From JAFDED01 sp964611635 (GTDB lineage Bacteria > Desulfobacterota > JAFDED01), in NCBI GenBank assembly GCA_964611635.1, contig CAZTAS010000164.1, forward strand, positions 1 to 15,092: 15,092 nucleotides of DNA, written 5' to 3'. The stretch's first letter is position 1, and the number at the start of each line of letters is the position of its first letter. The translations under genes and the position numbers were made by a program. Shown one piece after another: positions 5,700-12,932 of this stretch. The notes under the pieces were generated by a model. That model was not told the DNA's origin. It saw only the letters and a list, made by a program, of their open reading frames with translations, and did not search any database.

Positions 5700-8135
5700 A
5701 TGAAGCGCTATCTGTGCATACACGGGCATTTTTATCAACCCCCGAGGGAAAACCCCTGGCTTGAAGCCATCGAGGTCCAGGATTCAGCCCATCCTTACCA
5801 CAATTGGAATGAACGGGGTTCTGCGGAATGTTATGCGCCAAATAGCGCGGCCCGCATCCTTGACGGCCAGAACCGGATTCTCCAGATCATAAGCAACTAT
5901 GACCTGATAAGTTTCAATTTCGGCCCCACACTCCTGGCATGGCTGGAAACCAATGCTAGCGAAGTGTATGGCCGGATCCTCGAGTCGGACAGAATTAGCC
6001 GTCAAGCGCGAGGGGGCCACGGGAATGCCCTAGCTCAAGTTTACAACCATCTGATAATGCCGCTGGCCTCCCGGCACGACAAAGAAACCCAGGTGATTTG
6101 GGGAATACGGGATTTTGTGCACAGGTTTGGACGTGAACCCGATGGGATGTGGCTGCCGGAAACCGCTGTCGATCTTGAAACCCTTAAAGTGCTTGCTGAA
6201 TATGGTATACGATTCGCTATTCTTGCACCCACGCAGGCAAAAAGAATTCGCCCTCTGTCCAAAGGATCATGGAAAAACTTGGATGGTGGCCGCATTGATC
6301 CGGGGAGGTGCTACCGTCTTGCTTTAAGCAGCGGGCTTACCATTGATCTATTCTTCTATAATGCCGATTTGGCCCATGCCGTGGCTTTTGGACAAACTCT
6401 GGTCAGCGGCGATGAGTTTATCCGTAATATCAAGCAACATTTCCGCCCGGACAATTCAGAGGATCAACTTGTTCATATTGCCACGGATGGAGAAACTTAT
6501 GGACACCATCATCGTTTTGGAGAAATGGCCCTGGCATATGCCATGAATCGCCTATCCGCCGAAGGGGAGATTCTTATCACCAACTACGCCGAGTTCCTGG
6601 CTAATCATCCGCCCCAGTGGGAAGTGGAGATCTTCGAGAGGACCAGTTGGAGTTGCAGCCACGGGGTGGAGCGATGGCGCGCGGATTGCGGGTGTCGGGT
6701 GGGAACAGACCCGAGTTGGAACCAGGCCTGGAGAGCTCCGCTGCGCGATGCTCTCAATTGGCTCAAATTGCGCTTGGATGAAATTTACGAGAAACAGGCC
6801 GGACACCTCCTGCTTGATCCCTGGAAAGCACGCAATGCATACATCGGTGTAATTCTGGATCGCGGGCCAGAGAGTGTAGAGCGGTTCTTTGCAGAACAGT
6901 CATCTCGCAATGTCTTACCGGTTAATCGTGTGCCCCTGCTTCAGATAATGGAAATGCAGAGGAACGGGATGTTAATGTTCACCAGTTGTGGGTGGTTTTT
7001 CGACGATATATCAGGGCTAGAGGCGGTCCAGAACCTCAAATACGCCGCACGGGCCATCCAGTTGGCCGGACAGGTAACGGGCTTGGATCTTGAGGAAGAG
7101 TTTCTTTCCCGATTGTCCTCGGCCCGAAGCAACATCCCCCAGATAGGCGATGGGGCTGACATTTATTGCCGGATAGTGAAACCATCGGTGGTAAATCTGC
7201 CGCGCGTCATCGCCCATTATGCCATAAGCTCGCTTTTTGAGGATTATGAAGAAAAGGCCAAGATATACTGCTTCACAGTCCAAAGGGATAGCTACATGCA
7301 GAGTTCACGGGGGAATGACACGCTGGCCGTGGGTCAGGTCAATGTCGTCTCCTCGATTACCGAGGAGGAGAAGCGCTTTGTTTTCGCTGTTCTACATTCC
7401 GGAGGTTGCGATTTTCGATGCTCGCTTCTTGCTCCAGGGAAGGCCGTGCAATTGGAGGAGATGGCCCAAAACCTGGCCTTGAAGCTGGAAGAGGCCGATA
7501 TCACAGAACTCATCCGGGCAATGGATCAGATTTTCGGAAAAGAATATATGACCTTAAAGGACCTCTTCCTTGAGGAGCGCCGTATGATTGCTCTGCGGAT
7601 GATCGAAGATGCCCGCAGTCGCTTCGAATCCAGTTATAGAATGCTTTATAATGAAAATCGCGACTTGATGCGTTTCCTGAAGGAAATCGATGTGCCCATT
7701 CCCGCCGGCTTCACCGCCGCGGCACTGAATGTGTTGAAGATAGATCTGATGGAAGCGCTGGAGAAATCTCTTCATGGAGAGCCCACCGAGGATATCACCC
7801 GCATTATGCAAGAAGCCAACCTTTGGGGCATCGACCCAAAAGAGGAGGTGATTGAGCAAAGGATTCGCCACCTTTTAGAGGAAAAGCTCAGGGCGTTAAC
7901 CCTTTATCCTGTGGTGAAACAGATTCCTGGTATATTGCAGTTATTGGATCTGGCGGATAAGATTGGAATTCAACCCAATCTTTGGGAATCGCAAAACATT
8001 TTCCGGCAGCTACTGAACTCAAAATGGCATATTCAAACAAATGCTGCTTCCCTGTACGAATGGGAGCCTTTTTTTACACTGGGCGAGCGACTTGGATTCA
8101 ATCTTTCTGCCCATCGGAATTCCCAGGACGATTGA
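5700..8135 (+). CDS. GH57 glycoside hydrolase-family protein with DUF3536 region
   Basis: An 811-residue soluble protein of glycoside hydrolase family 57, a family of alpha-glucan hydrolases, branching enzymes and 4-alpha-glucanotransferases using a double-displacement mechanism. GH57 motifs are visible: CIHGHFYQPPREN near the N-terminus (motif 1, His/Gln/Pro core), DGMWLPETAVD with the presumed nucleophile Glu154, and HIATDGETYGHHH with the presumed acid/base Asp263. Next comes a Cys-rich segment, TSWSCSHGVERWRADCGC, that I associate with the DUF3536-containing branch of the family. The long C-terminal half (about 330-811) is predicted helical and carries no further catalytic motif that I recognise. 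No signal peptide is seen, so a cytoplasmic role on glycogen-like polymers is likely. GGAG (5688-5691) eight bases upstream supports the ATG at 5700 over the TTG at 5697. Exact activity is unknown, as for most of this branch. Confidence 0.93.
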   Translation: MKRYLCIHGHFYQPPRENPWLEAIEVQDSAHPYHNWNERGSAECYAPNSAARILDGQNRILQIISNYDLISFNFGPTLLAWLETNASEVYGRILESDRISRQARGGHGNALAQVYNHLIMPLASRHDKETQVIWGIRDFVHRFGREPDGMWLPETAVDLETLKVLAEYGIRFAILAPTQAKRIRPLSKGSWKNLDGGRIDPGRCYRLALSSGLTIDLFFYNADLAHAVAFGQTLVSGDEFIRNIKQHFRPDNSEDQLVHIATDGETYGHHHRFGEMALAYAMNRLSAEGEILITNYAEFLANHPPQWEVEIFERTSWSCSHGVERWRADCGCRVGTDPSWNQAWRAPLRDALNWLKLRLDEIYEKQAGHLLLDPWKARNAYIGVILDRGPESVERFFAEQSSRNVLPVNRVPLLQIMEMQRNGMLMFTSCGWFFDDISGLEAVQNLKYAARAIQLAGQVTGLDLEEEFLSRLSSARSNIPQIGDGADIYCRIVKPSVVNLPRVIAHYAISSLFEDYEEKAKIYCFTVQRDSYMQSSRGNDTLAVGQVNVVSSITEEEKRFVFAVLHSGGCDFRCSLLAPGKAVQLEEMAQNLALKLEEADITELIRAMDQIFGKEYMTLKDLFLEERRMIALRMIEDARSRFESSYRMLYNENRDLMRFLKEIDVPIPAGFTAAALNVLKIDLMEALEKSLHGEPTEDITRIMQEANLWGIDPKEEVIEQRIRHLLEEKLRALTLYPVVKQIPGILQLLDLADKIGIQPNLWESQNIFRQLLNSKWHIQTNAASLYEWEPFFTLGERLGFNLSAHRNSQDD

Positions 8136-8143
8136 ACAATTTT

Positions 8144-10333
8144 CTATGGTTTCTGAAACATTTCTCGGTCTATGAGCACCCCGCGCATCTCCAGTTCTTC
8201 AATAAAACGGGGGACCAAGTTTTGAGGGACAAAACTCCCCAGAAAGCTGGTCTCCTTATCGAATCCGCTGGACTCGAACCGAAATATATCTCGCAAGGCG
8301 AAGGGCTCATCACTTGAATCGGCTACCTCGCAGATCCTGATCACCTTTCGCCTTCCATCTAACATGCAAACGCACTGGACGATCAGGTCCACCATAGAGG
8401 CGATCCATGGGAGTGTGACCGAAAGTTTCGTGCCTGGGTTCGCAGACAGGTGCAGTTGAGCTAAGGCTTCCCGGGGCGAGTTTGCATGGATGACCGCCAG
8501 AATTCCCCGAATACCGCCGCGGCTGGCGTGAAGGATCTCCATCACATCTTCACCCGAACACCCCCCCAGTATCAGTCTATCCGGTCGCATTTTCAATGAG
8601 CTGCGTACCAGGTCCATGACTGTAACCGCGCCCTGACCACTGAAATCAGGGGGGCGAGTGAGGAAGGTCACGACATTATCCTGAGGAAGATTGAGTTCGG
8701 GCCAATCCTCTATTGTGATGACCCGCTCCTCTTCCGGAATGAGGGAGGCCAATGCCTTGAGAAGAGCGGTTTTACCGGAACCCTGGGCTCCGGTAATCAG
8801 GATGTTCATACCGTTCTCAGTGCTAATTTTTAAAAATTGAGCCATCTCCTTTGATAGGGATTCTCTTTCGGCCAAATCGGCCATGGTAAACGCCAGGCCC
8901 CCCGGCTTTCGTATAGTCAGGCATGGGCCTGAATGGGCCAGTGGAGGAATTATGACATGTATCTCCGCGCCATTTTCCAACCGAGCATCCACAATGGGAT
9001 TGGTGGAGTCGATGTGTTTTCCAACCGGAGTCAGCATCCAAGAAGCCACTGCCGTCACCGCTTCGTCGCAACTGAAGCGAAACTCAGTTCGCTCTATTCT
9101 TCCTCCCCGTTCAATAAATACCCGATCCTTTCCGTTTATCATGATGGAACGATTTTCGGGATCGGCCATCAATTGCTCTACGATTCCCGGCAGCACTGAC
9201 TCTTCCATCATACGCTGGATCAGCTCTTCCGGGGGGATGTGGGGAGGAATCTCACGACCCATCTCGGCCAGAAGGCTCCTAATCGCGTGAAGGAAGGCGA
9301 TCTGCCTGTTGCTCACTTCCTGGCCCGGCTCCAGGAAGCGCCAATATAACTCGGGCTGATCCAGAATGTGTCGGTAAATGCGGCTCGCCACACTTCCTAT
9401 ATCTTCTTCCAATGGAGCCTTTTCCCCCGGTGGGGAAATGGCGGGGCCAGCCGCTTCCGGCTCGGTGGGAACCATCTCTTCGGGAGACTCTGGTTGCACA
9501 CCTTCTTCAGGGAGCGAAACCGCTGCAGTTTCCTCTTCAGCAGGAGCGGGTTTCTCCTCCTCTTCACTGACTTGCTCTCCCATCGGGGGAATTTCCAGCT
9601 CATCGGGGGTATAATCCCATTGCATTTGCGGAGGCTCTGGGGCCTGGGCATCTAAAATGTCCTCCTCGCGCAGAGGGATTGGTGGGATTTCTTCCTCCTC
9701 GAAAAGCTCTCTTTTAGGAGCCTCTTCTATCCGGGATGCTGCCTCGGCTTCTTCTGGAGGGGCTTTCTCGGCTGTTTCCTCCAGGTCAGGCTCTTCCCGC
9801 GGCTTTAATCTATCCTCCGCCTCTCCGGGTTCCGCCCATTCTTGCATTTCCTGTTCTGGAATTGAAACAGTCTTAACACCTTCGTCTAGAGGCTCCCGCG
9901 AGGCCCCCTCCATATCATCCCCGCCTATGGCTTTATCGGCCACCTCGAACTCCAGAATAGTCACCCCCTCCTTTGCCGGTTCCTGAGAAGCGAGCTTCTC
10001 CGCTTCTTTCTGTTCGATGGGCTGAGTAGATTCTTCATAAGAAGGGAGCATATCGAGTTGGAGAGTATAGCCGGATATAAAGACCTGATCGCCGATGGTA
10101 ATTTCCTTGGGAGCAGAGATGCGTTCACCATTGACGAAGGTACCATTGGTGCTGACCAGGTCCTCTATAAAGACTTTGTCTCCGGTGCGTCTGACAATAG
10201 CGTGGCGCCTTGATATACTGGGCTCTGGAAGTATCAAGTCGTTGGCCTCGGATTTGCCAATCCGGACCACGTCCGTCTCAAAAACAATTACTCGCTCCTT
10301 CCCATCCCTTTCTTTCAACATAAATCTTATCAT
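8144..10333 (-). CDS. FHA domain - acidic linker - CpaF/TadA-like secretion ATPase fusion
   Basis: A 729-residue three-part protein. Residues 1-96 are an FHA phosphothreonine-binding domain (VVRIGKSEANDLIL 22-35, SISRRHAIV 39-47, STNGTFVNGE 61-70), so it should dock to a phosphorylated partner. Residues ~97-310 are a low-complexity Glu/Pro/Ala-rich linker. Residues ~310-729 resemble CpaF/TadA, the ATPases that drive Tad pili and related type II/IV secretion: VDARLENGAEIHVIIPPLA (448-466), LTIRKPGG, Walker A GAQGSGKT (515-522, Lys521), Asp-box TIEDWPEL (540-547), MRPDRLILGGCSGEDVMEIL (582-601) and the His-box VIHANSPREAL (His616). The usual GE-x-RG Walker B sequence reads GGCSG here, so the catalytic glutamate and the arginine are both missing. 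AGGGAG eight bases upstream supports the start. No pilus, TadB/C or secretin gene adjoins it, and it ends 8 bp from the convergent GH57 gene. It may be a regulatory or degenerate ATPase. Confidence 0.9.
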   Translation of the reverse strand: MIRFMLKERDGKERVIVFETDVVRIGKSEANDLILPEPSISRRHAIVRRTGDKVFIEDLVSTNGTFVNGERISAPKEITIGDQVFISGYTLQLDMLPSYEESTQPIEQKEAEKLASQEPAKEGVTILEFEVADKAIGGDDMEGASREPLDEGVKTVSIPEQEMQEWAEPGEAEDRLKPREEPDLEETAEKAPPEEAEAASRIEEAPKRELFEEEEIPPIPLREEDILDAQAPEPPQMQWDYTPDELEIPPMGEQVSEEEEKPAPAEEETAAVSLPEEGVQPESPEEMVPTEPEAAGPAISPPGEKAPLEEDIGSVASRIYRHILDQPELYWRFLEPGQEVSNRQIAFLHAIRSLLAEMGREIPPHIPPEELIQRMMEESVLPGIVEQLMADPENRSIMINGKDRVFIERGGRIERTEFRFSCDEAVTAVASWMLTPVGKHIDSTNPIVDARLENGAEIHVIIPPLAHSGPCLTIRKPGGLAFTMADLAERESLSKEMAQFLKISTENGMNILITGAQGSGKTALLKALASLIPEEERVITIEDWPELNLPQDNVVTFLTRPPDFSGQGAVTVMDLVRSSLKMRPDRLILGGCSGEDVMEILHASRGGIRGILAVIHANSPREALAQLHLSANPGTKLSVTLPWIASMVDLIVQCVCMLDGRRKVIRICEVADSSDEPFALRDIFRFESSGFDKETSFLGSFVPQNLVPRFIEELEMRGVLIDREMFQKP

Positions 10334-10576
10334 GACACCAACTCCCTTATCCCTTTTCCGGCATTTATCGGGACAAAAAGTTTTCTACAGGCCGCCGCCT
10401 TCTGGTCCCGTTAATGCGTTTCCCAGACATACGATTGTCGATTGTCCATTTGCCCATTACTTTTTATATATTAATAAAATATTGAAATTTATTGCAAGAA
10501 AAATTTTCATAGATAATATATTAAACTTGTTTTAACATCTTCCGGGTATCTGTTTAAACACAGGGATGAAGGTATT
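10334..10576. promoter_or_regulatory. Divergent promoter region between FHA-ATPase and flavoprotein genes
   Basis: A 243-bp gap between divergent genes whose centre (about 10455-10535) is extremely AT-rich, as expected for promoters facing both ways. Weak candidates exist, for example TTGCAA on the minus strand near 10490 with a TAATAT box 18 bp downstream, but none is convincing. A short tandem CGATTGT CGATTGT lies near 10433-10446. The flavoprotein ribosome-binding site is AAGG, about five bases before the ATG at 10577. Confidence 0.45.
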
Positions 10577-11710
10577 ATGGGAAAACATCTCATAATTGTT
10601 GGCGGCGGGCATGCTCATCTGACCGTCCTGAAGAGAGCCGGTGAATTTGTCAAACGCGGTCACCGGGTAACATTGATCAGCTCCGCGCCGTATCATTACT
10701 ATTCAGGTATGGGGCCGGGGATGCTCGCTGGTATTTACAGCCTTGAGGAAATCCGGTTTAATATAAGAAAAATGGCGGAAGACCGCGGAGCGTCGTTCGT
10801 GGAAGGCAGCGTGGTTCGGGTGGATCCGGAGAGGCGTATCCTTTTTCTCGACTCAGATGATGAGATTGGCTATGATGTTGTTTCATTTAACACAGGCAGC
10901 GATGTTCCTCTGGAATCTGCGATGGGACATGACGAGAAAATGTTCACAGTCAAGCCGATAGAGAACCTGCTTAAGGCCCGGAGGGCTATTCTGGACTGTA
11001 TCAAGGTCGGGACACCACGGCTGGTGGTGGTTGGCGGTGGTGCTGCAGGGCTTGAAATTTCCGGCTGCATCTGGCGGCTGGTTCATGACCAAGGGGGGAA
11101 GGCTCAGATCAAGCTCCTGGCTGGCCGAAGGTTGCTTGATCGTTTTCCCGAAAAAGTCCGCCGCCTGGCGATGGAATCTTTTGCTGCCCGCGGAATTGAG
11201 GTGGTGGAGGGGTCCCATATGGTGCGCTTCGAGAATGGGCACGCCGAAATGTCCGACGGCCGGAAGTGTTATTACGATCTTCTTTTTCTGGCATTGGGAG
11301 TAAAGCCCTCATTGCTCTTTCGTTATTCTGGACTGCCCACTGGAGAAGACGGAGGGCTGATGGTAAACGCCTATCTCCAGTGCGTTGCCTATCGCGAGAT
11401 CTTCGGCGGCGGCGACTGTATTAGCCTCGAAAGCAGACCGCTGGATAAGGTGGGAGTTTATGCAGTTCGACAAAACCCGATCCTCTATAACAACCTGATG
11501 GCAGCACTGGATGGAGGAAATATGGAATCTTTCGACCCTGGCCGCCCCTACCTTCTTATTTTCAACCTAGGAGATGGGAGAGGAATATTCTGGAGGAAAA
11601 ACTGGGTATGGAACGGAAGGCTATCCTTTTACCTGAAGAATTACATTGACAGAAAATTCATGAGAACCTTTCAGGTCCCCGGTGAACAGGAGCAACAGGG
11701 AACCAATTAA
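10577..11710 (+). CDS. NDH-2-like FAD/NAD-dependent oxidoreductase, SelD-associated type
   Basis: A 377-residue two-dinucleotide-fold flavoprotein. The first Rossmann motif IVGGGHAHLTVLKR (7-20) binds FAD. The second, VVVGGGAAGLEISG (150-163), would bind NAD(P)H, and FGGGDC (276-281) is the FAD-contacting segment near the end of the fold. The sequence GGGHAHL with YYSGMGPGMLAGIY (41-54) is the hallmark of the NADH-dehydrogenase-like domain often fused to or adjacent to selenophosphate synthetase (SelD). No SelD domain follows here, so the protein is standalone. The redox-active CxxxxC pair of disulfide reductases is absent, fitting a quinone- or other acceptor-reducing enzyme. The C-terminal region (about 325-370) is basic and aromatic and may contact the membrane, as in NDH-2 proteins. 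The electron acceptor and any role in selenium metabolism are unproven. A short AAGG site supports the start. Confidence 0.88.
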   Translation: MGKHLIIVGGGHAHLTVLKRAGEFVKRGHRVTLISSAPYHYYSGMGPGMLAGIYSLEEIRFNIRKMAEDRGASFVEGSVVRVDPERRILFLDSDDEIGYDVVSFNTGSDVPLESAMGHDEKMFTVKPIENLLKARRAILDCIKVGTPRLVVVGGGAAGLEISGCIWRLVHDQGGKAQIKLLAGRRLLDRFPEKVRRLAMESFAARGIEVVEGSHMVRFENGHAEMSDGRKCYYDLLFLALGVKPSLLFRYSGLPTGEDGGLMVNAYLQCVAYREIFGGGDCISLESRPLDKVGVYAVRQNPILYNNLMAALDGGNMESFDPGRPYLLIFNLGDGRGIFWRKNWVWNGRLSFYLKNYIDRKFMRTFQVPGEQEQQGTN

Positions 11711-12084
11711 AAATCATTCTTCAAGGGGCTGTTACTCAAGTTAATACGCATAATCCGTAATAAACGCCTAAGATATCTCCGTTAAGATGGCTCACCGGAT
11801 GGAGAACGGGATATAAGCAAGGTCTTTAAAAACATAGCCGAAAAGGAGCGTAAGCATATGGAGCAGATGGGTGATCCGCTGAAAAAACGGATATGAGAAT
11901 TTCACTCCATAGTTTCTTGTGTTCGAAGCTTTTCCAAATACTGATTGAATTTGGTTCAGTTAGTTTAACGGGCGGAGATAAACCTGCCCTTATTGCTGAC
12001 GATGATCTTTTGCATGGAAGGTGTTTAACCTCTCATTTAGTGGTGAATCATACAGTGAATCATACAAGTGGTGGCTTTTTATCG
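11711..12084. other. 374-bp region without a convincing gene; possible gene remnant
   Basis: The gap lies between the rightward flavoprotein gene and the end of the leftward deacetylase gene. From 11786 a 36-codon rightward frame with no start ends at TGA 11894-11896. It reads KVFKNIAEKERKHMEQMGD in its middle, a charged helical sequence resembling the tail of a larger protein, so it may be a remnant. Its last part begins with an ATG (11858) preceded by AAGGAG, giving only a 12-residue peptide. A 65-codon frame at 11893-12090 (rightward) resembles no family I know. A 12-bp tandem repeat lies at 12043-12066. I see no RNA gene or clear terminator. Confidence 0.5.
12043..12066 (+). repeat. 12-bp perfect tandem duplication
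   Basis: GTGAATCATACA occurs twice back to back with no mismatch, just past the 3' end of the leftward deacetylase gene. It could be a replication-slippage duplication in non-coding DNA or a paired protein-binding site. Only two copies exist, so it is not a satellite or CRISPR. Confidence 0.7.
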
Positions 12085-12747
12085 CTATAAATCCGAGTCC
12101 AGGTGGCGAACGGCTCCAGGTTCATTAAACATCACCAATCTCCGAAAACCTTCAGCCATATCGACGCCGGCCCGAACTCCCAGAGCGCGGATTGCCGTCT
12201 CAAGGCGAGGGATCCATCTTTGGGGCTGCTGGCTTTCGTGCGCCAGTAGAGCATGGAGCTTCTCCTCCCAGACTGACGTGATATCCACGAAAGTATCAAG
12301 TTCCAGCGGTCCCCTCAATCCGAGGCCCCTGTAACTGTTACAGGCAAAGATCGAAGGGATCACCTCGGGTCGTCGTGGGCCAGCGTACCAGCGAATAAGC
12401 GCCCGTCGTGCAATAAGAAAGCTGGCCTCATGATCCGGATGGGTATCGTCAGGGTTGTGCACTACTATGGCCTGGGGGGAAAAATTGGCCATCACGTCAA
12501 CTATCGAATCAGCGGCCTTACTTGTATCTCTGAGGTTCATGTCCCGGTGACCGAACAGGTCTATACCACATCCCAGACGCCGGGCGCCTTCCAGTGCTTC
12601 CAGCCCCCTGGTCTCATCAGGCCCGTACGTCAGGACCGCCAGATGTCCCTCGCCCCCATTTCGGATCGCCTTTCGGATGGTGCCGCCGGCCCACACCTCG
12701 GCATCATCGGGATGGGCCATTACAGCTAGTATTCGCAAAGATTTCAT
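12085..12747 (-). CDS. PIG-L/LmbE family zinc-dependent N-deacetylase
   Basis: A 220-residue cytoplasmic enzyme of the PIG-L (LmbE-like) superfamily, zinc hydrolases that remove acetyl groups from N-acetylglucosamine-type substrates such as GlcNAc-malate, GlcNAc-inositol or diacetylchitobiose. The signature AHPDDAEVWAGGT (11-23) supplies His12 and Asp15 for zinc and Asp14 as catalytic base. HNPDDTHPDHEA (97-108) supplies the second motif, with His106 as the probable third zinc ligand. The family length (about 220-240) and the ETRGLEALEGARRLG segment (45-59) also fit. GGGGAG about six bases upstream supports the ATG at 12747. It is downstream of ligA in the same direction but separated by 185 bp with structured repeats, so it may have its own promoter. 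The substrate is not identifiable; low-molecular-weight thiol biosynthesis (bacillithiol-like) and glycan deacetylation are both possible. Confidence 0.9.
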   Translation of the reverse strand: MKSLRILAVMAHPDDAEVWAGGTIRKAIRNGGEGHLAVLTYGPDETRGLEALEGARRLGCGIDLFGHRDMNLRDTSKAADSIVDVMANFSPQAIVVHNPDDTHPDHEASFLIARRALIRWYAGPRRPEVIPSIFACNSYRGLGLRGPLELDTFVDITSVWEEKLHALLAHESQQPQRWIPRLETAIRALGVRAGVDMAEGFRRLVMFNEPGAVRHLDSDL

Positions 12748-12772
12748 ACACTCTCCCCATTAATGTCATATG

Positions 12773-12830
12773 ATACGCCACGTCGGGTGGAATGCCTCTC
12801 CACCGATATGGCGCTAACGCCTATACGCCA
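12773..12830. repeat. Repeated and inverted CGCC motifs upstream of the deacetylase gene
   Basis: ATACGCCA occurs at 12773-12780 and again at 12823-12830, exactly 50 bp apart in the same orientation. Between them lie two hairpins: GGTGGA/TCCACC (12786-12791 with 12799-12804) and GGCG-CTAA-CGCC (12810-12821). The second has an alternative, TGGCG/CGCCA (12809-12813 with 12826-12830), that is mutually exclusive with it. The block sits in the leader region 26-83 bp ahead of the deacetylase start. It could be a paired operator, a switching RNA leader or the end of the ligA transcript. There is no T run to make it a classical terminator. Confidence 0.45.
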
Positions 12831-12932
12831 GAGTATATATGCCTTTGAAAACAGATAGAGAAGATGGATTGCCACGGGTGATGGAATGATATTATGTCAG
12901 GAATTTAGTTGAATATATTTGTGTCGGGATCA

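Noticed and set aside
8569..8577. Seven-G run as a frameshift in the FHA-ATPase gene
   Set aside because: The reading frame and homology to CpaF continue without change on both sides, so only substitutions, not an indel, explain the altered motif.
9657..9986. Serine-rich 109-codon rightward open frame
   Set aside because: It is the antisense image of the Glu-rich linker codons in the FHA-ATPase gene.
11893..12090. 65-codon rightward frame in the gap before the deacetylase gene
   Set aside because: No ribosome-binding site, no family resemblance, and it spans the tandem repeat and runs into the 3' end of the opposite gene.
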